Below, piece after piece: positions 36,787 to 50,121 of a stretch of 64,000 bases of DNA. The DNA is from Adenanthera pavonina (Eukaryota > Streptophyta > Magnoliopsida > Fabales > Fabaceae), in NCBI GenBank assembly GCA_026686845.1, contig JAIVEN010000028.1, positions 2,123,001 to 2,187,000 on the forward strand, written 5' to 3'. The notes below the pieces were generated by a model. It was not told the origin of the DNA, did not search any database, and saw nothing but the letters and a program-made list of their open reading frames with translations. Positions within the stretch are counted from its first letter, which is position 1, and the number at the start of each line of letters is the position of its first letter. Both the position numbers and the translations under genes were made by a program.

Positions 36787-36973
36787 CTATGTTTGGTAGA
36801 AAGGAATTATTTTGAAGGAAATGGAAAGAGAGAAGGAAAAGGAGAGAAGAGTTCCATAAATGGACTATTTTATATTTATAGAAAGTTTGAATAATGTGTA
36901 CCAAATAAATTTCATAGGAATTTCTCTCTCATTCTCCCTTTCATGAGACCTCTTTCATATGTACCAAACCTAG
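36787..36973. mobile_element. Candidate hAT-like MITE
   Basis: The ends read inward as CTATGTTTGGTAGA and CTAGGTTTGGTACA, 12 of 14 identical, enclosing 187 bp without coding potential. Target duplications are not clear. A related-looking segment, GTTTAGTGTACAAA to CATGTGCCAAATTA, lies at about 37240-37415. Confidence 0.45.
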
Positions 36974-37796
36974 TCTATATTTTGCCCCAATTCCCCAAAG
37001 AGTAGAGACATGTGTCATAGCCAATATTTTAAATCAAAACATTCATTAAACCACTGATAGATACCGGTCCATGATTCACTAGTGTGACTATGATTTAAGC
37101 TTAATCAAATGGGGATTAAATTGGTCCAATTTTTAGAATAGCAGTTGTGACTTACATTGTCATTACAATACAAATACATAATGCTCCCATCCTAACCATA
37201 GTAACCGGCCTTACTAGCCTACTATGAGGTACTTTTAGGACCTGTTTAGTGTACAAAATGGGAATAAGAGAAAGAATGAAAATTTCCATAAATATAAGAA
37301 GCTTTCTTTCTGTCTTTTGAATAAAGTCACTTTATCATCAATCAAACATAAATTTTATGCTTTCCTTTGCTATTCCCTTTTCCTCAAATTCACTTTTCAT
37401 GTGCCAAATTAGCAACTAATCAATGTATAACTTATTCAACTAAACAATAGAGGTACCTCAACATAACCTTATGTTGATAAATTTAGATTCTTAAGAAACT
37501 CGAACAATAGACATTAATAACACATACATAATAGAGATGCATGAGCAAATAGTGGCTCCTATTAGACTAGTATTATAATTGAGTTTAGCCAAACAAATCA
37601 ACAAGAACAAATAGAGTTGAGATTATAATGAATGAACTAAAATAATAAAGCAAGTAAAAATTGTGATCCAACCACTAATGTCAAGGAATTAACCAAGGTT
37701 CACCAAATCTAGGAGACTAATTATATATAATTCTGTGTTTAGACTCTTACAACTATAATGGTAGTCATTACAATTGTGTCTTATTAATACGTTAAT

Positions 37797-40253
37797 TGTA
37801 ATGACCTATGCTCAGAGATCGTGAACAACTCTTAAAACCTCAAAAACACAGAAAAACTCCAAACAGGACTAGAACAGGGATAAGTCGCAGAGATCTACAG
37901 TACAGCCACGGCTTGGGAGAAACAGAACCGTTTGGCATAGCGGCCAAACTTTTGGTACCATAGCGCCCATATCAGCAACTATATCAGCAAAATGCTGATT
38001 TTTCGGGCGAACTTCCTATGCGCACAACTTTGTACTCCGACCTCCAATTAACTTGATCCTAACTCCTATAGGTTGATTTTGTCCCAATCTAACTATAGAT
38101 ACCGGTTTCACCTCAATTCATTTCTGTATAGAGATTTTGGATACCCGTAACCAATTAGGTCACTTTTTGGTCAAAACTCACAACCAACCACGTCCAATTG
38201 TCAACAAGGGCAATTTGGCACCCAAGAACCATTCACACAGGTCCTAAATGTCACAACTAACTTGTTTAAAGAGGTTTCACCCTGGAGAAACCACTCCTAT
38301 GAGATTTGACTCCCTTGAACCCTAAATTCATATAATAGGTTATATGCCCCAAATTACATAATTTAGGCCCAAAACCACTTTGGCTCACACTTACGGCTAA
38401 TTCGGCTTACAGTCACATGCATTAACAACAACAACCCATACAAGGATCTAAACCATCATCACACATATACAAACCATACATGAGCATATCCACACCTATC
38501 ATTTATCATCTATCATCATCAATATCATCACATCAATCATCTAGATCATCAAATAACATATACAACATCACTCCCAAGATAACAAGACCATACATACATA
38601 CACGCAACTCTACTTGGCATAGATCATTACATAAACAAAAGCAATAAAACTACCGGAATACAATTGATACTCCTAAAAGCGGAGAGGCCTATGACTCCTT
38701 AGTCTTCTCCTAACTAATACCAGAGTCTTCGCTTAAAATGTTAGTAGAGGGTGTGAGATAAAGTCTCAGTAACCGAGAAAAACATATAACATACAACAGA
38801 TAACAACAAGTCTATGCATATATATACATATAGTGCAATGCTATACAGGATGTCATGGTATGCATGTCTTTCTCAAACACAGCTAGAACCACGGGCTGAC
38901 GTCATCACAAGATATTTCCAATAAGTGATTCCCTTCCAACAGCTGGTGAAGATTGATTCTGGGGCATCACCAAGCTCACTTCACACTAATGCAGCCCGAC
39001 CAAAGGTCACATTAGTAATTGGACAATGGTTCTTACCCTGGACCACCCAAATTGGTGGTGATTTTGGGAAAGTGCAGTCCACTGCCACTTGGCTTTGCAG
39101 ACTATATAAGATGATTTAATGTGGGGATCTTTCATCATATCATATCATCATCATATCACCTCTCGTCATCACCCCAACATCTACCTTACAATACACATCA
39201 AATGGTGATGATGTCAATGCCATGCTAATATGCCTCTAACAATATACAATCATCATTATAGTCATAATCATGGTCATGCTAACATGTAGTCGTATGGGAA
39301 TGCTACAAAATCACATATATGTAAATGCTACAAAATCACATATATACATATAAAACATCATACATATCAACATAATACACATATATCACGAACACCCGGT
39401 TACCTTAAATTGCCGACACCACACACGGATTTTTCATGAGCTTTCGGATTGCCAACCACAACCTGAACTCCTCCCATCAACCAAACAACCACTACAACAT
39501 CATAATACCCTCGATTAACCTAATGCATAAATTAACCAAAATTCATAATTAAACTAATTATATCTAACCCAAGGTTCCAACAACACATTCATACACCAAT
39601 GGGCCACATACAACCATTCAACTCATGCATCAACACATTTAATTTAGATTTCACACTTCTTCATCTATAATCAACCTAGGGTTTGGCATAATTCATATAT
39701 GCATACTCCTTCTTAAAGTCACACCTAGGTTCAATTACACTAAATAACACCCCATTGATCCCTTAACAACCATTTTAACTGGTAGAATCTTGACCTAAGC
39801 AACCCCTCAAGCATAACCCGAATTTCAACCCAAAAATCATAGAGAAAAGGGAGGAGAGGAGAGGAGAGATCACTTACAGCTTGTAATCAAGCTCCCAAGG
39901 TTCAAAATTCACTCCCAAAGGTCTAAGAAACAAAGCCTTAGCACAACTCTTCTTCTTCCCCTTCGATTCTTTTTGTTTTATTTGACTGAAACTCGTTTGA
40001 TTTAAACACTTCCGACAAATGGTGCCATGGTGGGCGATAAGTTCTCCATGGTGTGGAGCCCTTCTGTTCAAAAGAATTATCCAAGTTCCAGCTCGTTCGC
40101 CATGGCGGCCCTGCTTCTTGTCGCAGCATGGAGTGCTTTTGCCTCCTACTTGCTCTTCCTCCATTTTGGTTCCTCCAGTCCTATACATATCATCAAGTAT
40201 ACTTCCCATTAGTTTGAGACTAAGTCTAGAATAATATAATGAAGGTTATTACA
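37797..40253 (-). mobile_element. Solo LTR, copy A of a ~2.4-kb LTR family
   Basis: Bounded by TGTAATGACC and GGTTATTACA and flanked by a perfect duplication TTAAT (37792-37796 and 40254-40258), length 2457 bp. It shares ordered blocks with the two copies to the right: TGTACTCCGACCTCCAATTA-like sequence, CCTACTTGGCA, AGTCTCAGTAACCG and CACCCGGTTACCT. A GGTAAGT-like donor lies near the GC-rich end. Orientation is inferred: on the minus strand a CTGAGAC...CAGGTGAAG stretch resembles long-LTR chromovirus (Tekay/Del) sequences, but the lineage is uncertain. Open frames within it are not genes. Confidence 0.8.
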
Positions 40254-40437
40254 TTAATCTAATATATTGTGCCTAATTAACTTATAATAATCTCTTGATC
40301 AATTATCCCATTAATAAGATCCATTGAGCTATGATCTTAATTAAGCCACTACGAACACCTAAATTTATGCATATCTAAGTTATTTACATTAGTCTTCCTA
40401 GTTTTGGATATATCTTCGTCTCTCAATCCATCTCACA

Positions 40438-43400
40438 TGTAACAACCTACTCCTAATTACCTCCAGATTTAACCAAAACCTTCAAAAACCAACCAAATGC
40501 AACCCAAACATCTCAAAACTTCAGAGTAGAGGAAAAACAACACAAAAACACCACATAGTGGGCTAGGGCCGCGGCCGCTACAGTACTGCCGCGACTCCAG
40601 ACCTCCCATGTTTCACATACTTTACTAGACTCTTTGGCGCCGCGGTTTGCTTCCTGGCGCCGCTGCGCCTCCTGTTGGTTTTCTACACTAGCAACTTTCA
40701 TACTTCAGGGTGAACAACCGTCGCGCATAACTTTATACTCCGACCTCTAATTGACTTGATTCCAACTCCTACAAGTCAATCTAGTCTCAATCTATCCATA
40801 GACACCACTTTCACCTTAATCCAACTCCGTATAGAGACTTGGGACCCCTGACACTGTTTTGACCACTTATTGATCAAAACTCACCACTAACAACCTCTAA
40901 TTGCCACCAAAGGCAAATGGTCACTCAAAGACCATTCATACAGATCCAAAACCACTCAAACAACTTGTCCAAAGAGGTTTCACCTCAAAGGAACCCTTCC
41001 TCTGAGATTTGACCCCACTGAACCCCATTTGACAACAAGAACTACAGGCTCTAAAACACACCAACGAAGCCCAAACACCCTTAGGGCTCACAAACACCAC
41101 CACATAGACTCCTCAACACCCCAAGTCACACATACACTGTAACATCCTACCTTTAAATACTTCCAAAAATAACCACAACACTCGAAACCCAATCAATTAC
41201 AACCCCAACCATCCAAACCAACACTATAATACTCCAAAACAGCGAAAATGAACATATAACAACAAAACTAGGGCTGGGGCCGCGGCTGCTACAGTACCAC
41301 CGCGGCTCCTGCTTCCTCTGAAACAAGCTTGCTGCTGGACGGCTGGCGCTGCGGCCTGGACTTCTGGCGCCGCGGCGCCCCCTTGCTGATGTCCCACATC
41401 AGCATTTCAACACTTTGGGGCAAACTTTCGATGCGCATAACTTTATGCTCCGACCTCCGATTGACATGATTTTAACTCTTACAAATCAATATAGTCCCAA
41501 TCTAACCACAGACACCACTTTCACCTCAATCCAACTCCGTATGGAGATTCTGGACCCTCAACACTGGTTTGGCCACTTTTTGACCAAAACTCACTACTAA
41601 CCAACCCAATTGCCACCAAAGACAATTGGTCACTCAGAGACCATTCATACAAGTCTTAAATCTCCAAACCAACATGTCCAAAGAGGTTTTACCTTAAAGG
41701 AACCACTCCTTTGAGTTTTTACCCCCTTGAACCTCAACCTGACAAGATGGGCTACGGGCCTTAAAACACAACAACCAGGCCCAAGCCACTCAGGACTCAC
41801 AAATACTACCATATCAATATCCAAATACATAATGCTCTCAAAACACCAGAATAACATATTTCATATAAACATACCCCAGCATACATTCACCCATAACAAT
41901 CCTGTCAATCCCATATATTCAATACACAAGTTCTATCCTACTTGGCACATATTACATAATACAGCAACACAAACACTACATAGACTTCCCACGTACACAG
42001 CTACTCTCTCGGCTTCACCGGACTAGAGCCAGAACCTTCACCTGAAAGGGTTAGTCATGGGAGAGGGTGGGGTGAGACAATGTCTCAGTAACCGGGATCA
42101 ACATCACATAAACATATATATACACACAGATATGAATCATATAACATATAAATGCAATGTAAAATGCATGGTATGCATGTCGTCCTCTCCGGGACTTCCA
42201 TCCTTATCCTCCCTAACACCCATATACAATATAACCCGTCCTTATTCTCCCTAACACAAATATACAATATAACCCATCCTTATTCTCCCTAACACATATA
42301 TACAATCCACCCTTATCCTCCCTAACATATACATACATCACATACTCCAACCTTATTCTCCCTAACAATTTCATTTATCATTATATATCATACATCATCA
42401 CATCATCACCACTTTATCCATCATATATCTCGATGTAACAATAACAGGTGGTGATGCTAAGGCATCATCATCATCATCATAACGTCTATACCTCATATCG
42501 TATCACGTCTACTATACGCATACCACGATATATAAAAACAACACACACACATATCACTATCGTGGTATGAAAAAGACATGCATATATACATAACTATACA
42601 TACTATCGTACAGAACCAAATAAACAAACACCCGGTTACCTCAGGTTGTCAATAGTACGCTCAGGCAAGTTCCACACGCTTTCTTGAACACCAACACGCT
42701 TGAGCCCCACTCGATTAACCAATTAACCTTCATAACACATAATTCTCCCATTAACACAATATATCCATAATCACAATATCACAATTTGACCACTTTGGGC
42801 CTGATCCAAGTTTCCAACACTCTAACCATATATCAATAAGCTCCCAGGAACCGATTAAACACTACTCAAACACATACACATCAGATTCCTCAGAGCTCTT
42901 ACCGAAAACAACATAGGGTTAAGCTCAAATCGCACATAACCCTTCCAAACACACATCCCAACATCAAGAACACCAAAACACACATTATTAACCTCATTTA
43001 AACCATTTCAATCGGTGGGTTTCGTCACAAACCGAAAACCTAACCTCAAAACCAAAAACCCCATATTTCCACCGAACAAAAACGGAGAGGGAGATGTAGA
43101 AGTAACTTACCAACTTAAATCCAAGCTCCCTCAGCCTGAAACCACCCCTAGATGCCGGAAAAATCAACCCTAGCACAGCTCTCTCGCGATCTCCCTCGGT
43201 TTCCTTTTGTTCTTTTTTATGTCCGAGTGTCCGAAATGATCCGGTTTTAAGCAAAAATCTCGACTCTCGCCGCGGCCTCAGATATCTCGTTGCGGCTCCA
43301 TAGCATTCAGCCCGAACATCGCTACTGGAAGGCCTCTCGCCGCGGCTGTTCTGCTCCTCGCCGCGGCGCGGAGCCTTTCCTGGTTCCTCTTGAACCTATC

Positions 43401-45173
43401 TCTGTCCTGAACACAAAACCAATACAACCAATAAAGATATCATGAGGGGCATTACATACACTACCATTCATCATACACAACACATACAACACAATTCCAC
43501 ATATCTATCCATACATACAACATCCATTCATAACAATCATTATCCATTACGAAACATTCTATCCTACTTGGCACAAGTTACATTATCCAAATTACACATG
43601 CTACATAGACCTAATATCCCCACGTCCGATGCTACTTATGCGTCTTTTTCGAACTAGTGCCAAAACCGTCACCTGAAAGATTAGTTCATAGGAGAGGGGT
43701 GTGAAACAATGTCTCAGTAACCAGGACCAACTACACACACATATATACATATATCTTATACAATCCATGAATGTAATGTGAATAAATGGAATGCATGTTC
43801 CCCTCGCACACAGCTAGAACCACGAGTTATCGTCAAAACAGGATATTTCATATAGGTAATTTCCTTCCAACGATCGGTGAAGACTGATTCCGGGACATTA
43901 CCAAGCTCACCTTACACTAATGCAACCCGGCCAAAGGTTACATTAGTGTTCGAACCATGGCTCTCCTTCCCTTGGACCACCTCGAATTGGTGGTGATTTA
44001 GGGAAGGTGCAATCCACTGCCGCCTGACTCCCCTGGCCATAGGGGAGGATTTAGCGACAGGGATCACATCCTTATCCTCCCTAATCACATCTCATATCAT
44101 CATATATCATATTGTATCGTTATCACTACCCAATCCACCATATATTACAATCTCATAATACCATGTGGTGATTCTCATATCATCATATAACTATCATCAT
44201 CATATGTCACAATGTCATGCATGCATCATGTCATGTCACATCAATATCATTATCTCTAATCATCATCATAATCATCATCTAGCTGTGTGCATACCACAAT
44301 ATATAGAAAACAGTACACACAAACACATTTATATCGTGGTATGATAGAAACATGCATATATATACAAATATACGTAACATCATACAATACAAATAAACAC
44401 TCGGTTACCTTAATTGTCGTTATCACACGCACACAGTTTCCACAAGCTTCTTGAGTTGTCCAACATGCTTGAACCCCTCTTAGGCTACCAAACAACCTTT
44501 ACAATATCACAATTCTTTAATTAACATAATATATCATTTAGTTAAAACCACAATTCAACCACTTTAAGTCTAACCCAAGGTTCCAACACTTCTTTCATGC
44601 ATCAATAAGCTCTTGAGGATCATTCAAATGCCAAACAATCCCATATACTTGGGATTCCCAAGAGCCCTAGCCAAAAACAACTTAGAGTTAAGCTCAAATC
44701 ATACATATAAAACTCACACCCAAGCATCAAAAACACTAAAACACACTTCTTTAATCCCATTTCATCCATTTCAATCGGTGGATTCCGTCCTAAACCGGAA
44801 ATCCCCACTCATAACCGAAAAACCCCAAATTTAAACAGAAGAAAATGGAGAGAGAGGAGTAAGGATCACTTACCCACGTGAATCCAAGCTCTTGAGGTCC
44901 GAAAATCACTTCCAAAGCCTAGAAATCTCGAACCCTAGCACAACTCCTCGTCGCTCCCTCTGTTTTCTTTCTTTCTGTTCGTCCGAAATGGTTCTGATTT
45001 AAACCAGATTCTTGACTCTCGCTGCGGCTCCATCATGTTTCAGCTAGAAAAAGCCACTGGACTTGCTCTCACCGCAGTGTTGAGCTCTTTCAGACTTCAC
45101 TTGAACCTTCCTCTATCCTGTTTTCCTCCAGTTCTGCACACAATGCCAAAACAAAGTCATGAGGGGTGTTATA
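40438..45173 (-). mobile_element. Solo LTR, copy B, interrupted by a nested solo LTR
   Basis: Begins TGTAACAACC and ends GGTGTTATA (TTACA mutated to TTATA). The flanking duplication TCACA occurs at 40433-40437 and 45174-45178. After removing the inserted copy (41138-43456) and one TACAC, the remaining 700 and 1712 bases add up to about 2.41 kb, the size of copy A. The two halves continue the block order of the family, so this was one LTR before the second insertion. Confidence 0.85.
41138..43456 (-). mobile_element. Solo LTR, copy C, nested inside copy B
   Basis: Begins TGTAACATCC and ends GGGGCATTACA, flanked by TACAC (41133-41137 and 43457-43461), length 2319 bp. It lacks a ~250-base block that copies A (about 38875-39130) and B (about 43800-44080) both carry, which explains its shorter length. 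It keeps most CCGCGG motifs at both GC-rich ends, as expected for the youngest member of the nest. Confidence 0.85.
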
Positions 45174-45178
45174 TCACA

Positions 45179-47667
45179 CACATCCTATGACTAACTATAT
45201 GGTGGCCAATTATATAGTTAACAATAAACACAAGAAAGATAAATATAAAATGAAGTGTCATTCATATATGTATAAATCAAAACCCAAAAGTCACAAAACT
45301 AGAATTTCATCAGTTTACCTGAAGCTGGGTTGCATTCTTATCTCTAGCTTAGGGATTTAGCAATGCATAGATGATCGAAATAATAAAATCATAGTACTAA
45401 AATCCCAAAACATCGTTTCAAGGGTGAAGGAAGAGAAAAAATTACAATGAACTGATTGGGGTAGATAATTAGTATGTTGGGGTTGATCATTCCTTTGATT
45501 TTCCTTCTCTATTAGCCTCCTCCATGATATCTCTCCTCCGAAAGCTCTAGCTCTTGCCTAGACTGTCTTGGCCGCCTTATCGGGTGATCAAATGGATCAA
45601 ATTAATTGTAAGTTATAATTTATAATGTAACTTATAAATTATTAATATGATTTATATTAATTATAAACTCAGATGGAAACATAGTCTCCACGAACGAAGA
45701 CCACATCCTCTTTGAAGAGGAAGGACACGACCACAAGTCATTGAAGGAGGAAGAAAGCGTGGACAATGCTTCTTCGTCAAGCCTATTTGAACATCAAATT
45801 AAAATGTGACAAATATCTCAACATCAAAATATCAAAACTCTTAAAAGTTAAAACATAATTATATCATATTTTTAGAAAAGGTTGGAATAAACTTTACGTG
45901 ACCCTATTGCTAAACTTCCGTATCAAGTTATGGTGAAAATTGTGACACGGTAGTCTTCATGAAGGGAGCATCTTCAAACATCCTTTAAGCATCTTTTGAA
46001 AAAATGAGTCAAAGTAAAATAAAATAAAACAGAATATCATATTAAGAAGACATAACCTAGTTATATTTTAACTTAAAATTAAAATGAATAAATTAAATAT
46101 GAAAAACTACTATTCTTTTGGTTTAGGAAACAACAATATTTGCATGTTAATCATTAATTAAGGTTCAGTTCTTTTAGGAAAAATATATAATAATAAAGTT
46201 CTAAATGTACGGAATCAATAAAAATCATTTAGAAAATCACTAATTTATGCATTATTTTTTCAATTTTTTTTATTGAATGATGAGCTTGCATATATGTTTA
46301 ACAAATTATTAGTCTGTTGAATAATAAATCTAGTATGACAAATGAAAATTGATCTAGTTGATCACAATACACTTCATATCTCATAAAGGTAGTGGCTATT
46401 AAAATTTTGTTACTGATATAAAAATTTCGTTAGTTAGTGAGTAAACTATAATCAAATACATTTGTAAGTATTTTTTAAGTGATGAAGCTTGCTTTGGGAC
46501 CATAATGGGCTCTCGGGACCCTAAACTCTGATGTCATAATAAATAAATCCAATATAAAGGTAGAATTTCAGTGGGTTCAGTTCTTGAAGAAGAATAATAT
46601 TTTTAATGGATGAATAGAACGAAGTTCTTTATGAGAGTGGGAACTGAACTCCCACTATATTGTCCAATCAAGCTGTTAATCATTTTCTTTTTGGGACCAA
46701 AGTCCTCTCAAGTTGAGAGAGATGATGCATGCATGGCTTGCTACCTAAATACATTAATTTCAAGTCCCCTCCAGCTGTTAATTTCATGTCACTTTCCTGC
46801 TCTCCTTCAAGATCCAAATTAATTAAATCTCCCATGTACACATATACATACATCTGATCTCTATCGCCTGTATTAATTAGATCTAAACAATTCAATTTTT
46901 TTTAACCAGAGTATCCCATCGACACAGCACGGACTAATTTCTCTCGAGGCATTGATATCAAATAATAGACCCCTTACAATTAGATTTATTTCATGTATAA
47001 AGTAATTAAATCGAAATTTCAACCATTTATTCAAGAAATAAAAGTTTTTGCCACTTATTCTAACTTAATCAAATTTTCAAAATAAAAAAATCTAATAAAA
47101 CGATTTGAAAAGTTCAATTTGAATGATTACATGAAATGTACACACTTGCAACGTATCTTTTTTTTTTTAATTGATGAGACATTTTTTAAAAATTTTTATG
47201 AAATGAATTATGAGTTAGTGTCCTAGTGACTATCCAAAGGGTTTTTTTTATTTTTATTATGGATAACAAAGAAAAGCACAAAGATTTGACTTTGAGATTC
47301 ATGTCAATGGATGCTGATGTTGAGTTTTATCTATTTTATATGTTTCACTCTTCTGACTCACGTAATGCGAGAGCATAAAGAAGGGAATTTTATGTCGTCC
47401 TCAGTCGAGGGAAATTCGAGACACCATATTAGATTTATTTCTTCAACTTATTCTTTTTGTTTGATAAAAAAATTTGTCTCTTCTTTAATTTTTTAAGATT
47501 AATTTAGTATCATTATAATAATAAATTAATAAAACATTTTTGATTGAGTAAGTTGAATAAAGGAAAATTTGACAGATGACAACTTTTATTAATGACAATT
47601 AAATATTTTATAAATTAAAATTTCTCTTAAACATCATAGCAATAAATTATTATTACTTGTGTTCTTT
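45179..47667. other. Intergenic spacer
   Basis: No gene or element ends recognised. A short imperfect inverted repeat (AGTGGGTTCAGTTC near 46571 against GAACTGAACTCCCACT near 46641) could fold into a small hairpin. Confidence 0.5.
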
Positions 47668-47685
47668 AAAGTTATAATTCAGTCT

Positions 47686-47814
47686 ACTAATTAGCGTCTG
47701 ATCAAGTGGTAAGGAACTTGACCAGCACTTCTAAGAGGCCTACACAGCTGGGTCCAAAAGGTGAACAATGAACTCAGGATACCCCAAGATATCGGATGAT
47801 AAATTATAAAAAAA
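47686..47814 (+). mobile_element. SINE-like retroposon with 18-bp target duplication
   Basis: A 129-bp insertion is flanked by a perfect 18-bp direct repeat AAAGTTATAATTCAGTCT (47668-47685 and 47815-47832) and ends in an A-run. Its 5' part (TGATCAAGTGGTAAGG) resembles an RNA polymerase III box A, and GGGTCCAAAAGG sits where a degenerate box B would be expected. The insertion is therefore probably a tRNA-derived SINE mobilised by LINE enzymes. The duplication and tail are seen directly; the tRNA origin is inferred. Confidence 0.75.
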
Positions 47815-47832
47815 AAAGTTATAATTCAGTCT

Positions 47833-49603
47833 TTTTGATGTCACGGCATCTCTATAACTATAGAAATAAATGATCACTTATGTTTCTTTAAAGTTATTAG
47901 TATTACTTATGCTCTTCAAAATTATAATGTAATTTTTTAACAAAAAATATTATAATGTAATTTTCTCAACATTAATATGATATTTTAATCACCACCTTTG
48001 AATGAGAATGCCTTTATAAGATTTGGAAAATTCAGTTTTCAATAGACATATTTTAATTACATATAATTTAAAAATTGGACCATGTTATTCATGACTTTGA
48101 ATAATCTTACAATAAATTATATATTGATGTTGATATAAAATTTAAAAACTACTAATGATAATTTATTTCTATAATCTTTGTGGGAAGTTTTTATTTTTAA
48201 AATTTTGATTGTCATTAATATAAGATAATGATCTTCAACTGTCATTTTTTTCTTAAATTAATTGCTCTGTTTTGCTCTTATTTTGGGTGTATATATATTT
48301 GTGAAGCTTAATTATTCATTATATATGAAAGCATGATAAGATGCACTGTTACTTTATTGTAATTTTTCTAGTATTCTGTACCATTAACCATTAATTTTTC
48401 CTGTGTACAGATTATTCTAGTATAACAAATATGAGTAAAATAATTTGCTTATTTACGAATTATATCATGATAATAAATTAATATAAAAATAGTTTAGTCA
48501 TTTAATATATTATCAAAAGCTTTTTTTTTATCAAGATTATCAAAAGCTTTTTATTAATTAATTAACTAAAATTTTGTGATAATGCATATTTTAATGTAAA
48601 GGAAGATACATTCATGTTAGAAATAAAATCAAATTCAATTAATATTTTTTAATTAAAAATTATACTATTCTCACCGACTATTGGATTGGTAGAAAACATC
48701 CCCCCAGAAACTAATTATCGATTAATATAATTGAAGCTATCAAAACATATCTCAACAGACAGTCATAGTGTTCAAATCAATCAACATAAAAGACCGGCAA
48801 GTCACATTCATGAACGAATAATTCTTAAATAAAATATTTCATACGTTTATTATATTTTTTTAATAAAAACACAGTTCATATTTTTTAAGATAAATTATTT
48901 TCTCTTATTTTGAAAGATATTTATGTTATAAATTCAATTTTTTTCACTTACATAAAGAGGGTATGAATACTGGACACTATTCACAGCCCATCCTACCCTA
49001 ATGTGAGGTTGGTATAAGGTGGCTATATTATAAATTTATTTATTAGTATAAAAGTACATCCAAATCTTTTTGAAGTCAAAAGATTATTACAAATATTTTA
49101 TTAAAAATATATATTATAAGAAATTTTTTTAAAATTGTATTTAAATATTATTTATTTTTTATAAAATAAAAGATTTATTTTATTTTATCTTTTCAAAGTC
49201 AAAAAATTTTTATCACTCTACTAATATTTCACCCTACTTTTACCATTTGAGCTTACTCTAAGTTACTTAAAAGTTAACTATTGTATATTGATTAAATACA
49301 TATTAATGTAGTAATATTATACAAGAAATAAACGTCAAATATTTTTATCAAAATAAGCATAATTAGTCATATATAATCTTTTTTACAAATAATGTAACCA
49401 TTTTTATTTTTAAGGATATAATTAGAGTGTAAATTTTAAAACAAAAAATTGTGTAAAATATTTTTCCAAAGAAATATAATTTTTACAAATTAATATCTCT
49501 TTCTGAACAAGTTTCTTTACGTAAATCCATTCATTTCTAAATTTAAAAAAGCTAATAATAAACATATATAGACTAACTCAATTATTTCTTTTCCACATAA
49601 ATT
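47833..49603. other. AT-rich spacer left of the SEP4-like gene
   Basis: No coding region. A 17-bp direct repeat ATTATCAAAAGCTTTTT (48509 and 48534) encloses a short T-run and a few bases, possibly another tiny retroinsertion on the minus strand. Confidence 0.5.
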
Positions 49604-49698
49604 TTCATTACAAATCTCTGTTAAAGAAATTGGTATCATGGAATTGTGTAAAATATTCATTACAAATCTCTGTTAAAGAAATTGGTATCATGGAATGG
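49604..49698 (+). repeat. 52-bp direct repeat in the SEP4-like promoter
   Basis: Two copies start with TTCATTACAAATCTCTG at 49604 and 49656 and are identical for about 41 bases through GGTATCATGGAAT. They lie 130-220 bases upstream of the candidate TATA box. Confidence 0.9.
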
Positions 49699-49828
49699 CA
49701 AAAAGTATCGTGTAATTCCAGACAGCTTCTCTCTCTCGTAATTATTTTTATTTATTTATTTTTCTTAAAGTTTCAGTGGCTTTACCTATAACAACCTGTT
49801 GTCTTCTCTGGTTTGTTTTCTACTGCTT

Positions 49829-49837
49829 TATAAAAAA
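49829..49837 (+). promoter_or_regulatory. Candidate TATA box of the SEP4-like gene
   Basis: TATAAAAAA lies 293 bases upstream of the ATG, preceded by CT-rich sequence. A leader of about 260 bases from roughly 49860, containing an AT run at about 50022-50040, would follow. Confidence 0.45.
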
Positions 49838-50121
49838 GCTAAGTCTAAGCCTGTGGTTAAGTAAGCTCATGAATGAGCTTTGACTATCTCTGTTCTTCTT
49901 CTCTGAAGCATCACAGAACACACATAACAGAAAGAGGGATAAATGAAGAATCCATAGCTTACGAAGGAGAAGCTGAAGGATAAGAAAATCTGCAGCTCCA
50001 GATTTGTGAAAAAAGTGCTAGATATATATATATATATATTTGTGTGTATACATGTATTTTATATCCTATTGAATCAGTTTTTGTTCTATAGATATAGTAA
50101 TAATCTCTCTCGTAAGGCAAA

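Noticed and set aside
39874..40209. Minus-strand 111-codon frame with several overlapping frames in LTR copy A
   Set aside because: The region is the GC-richer end of a solo LTR. The corresponding parts of copies B and C do not keep the frame.
40560..40680. Clusters of GCCGCGGC-type sequence as CpG-island promoters
   Set aside because: The same clusters recur at both ends of the repeated LTR family, so they are family sequence and not gene promoters.
37797..45173. The region as a tandem satellite array
   Set aside because: The copies are bounded by TGTAA/TTACA ends with three different 5-bp target duplications, showing separate insertions and one nesting.
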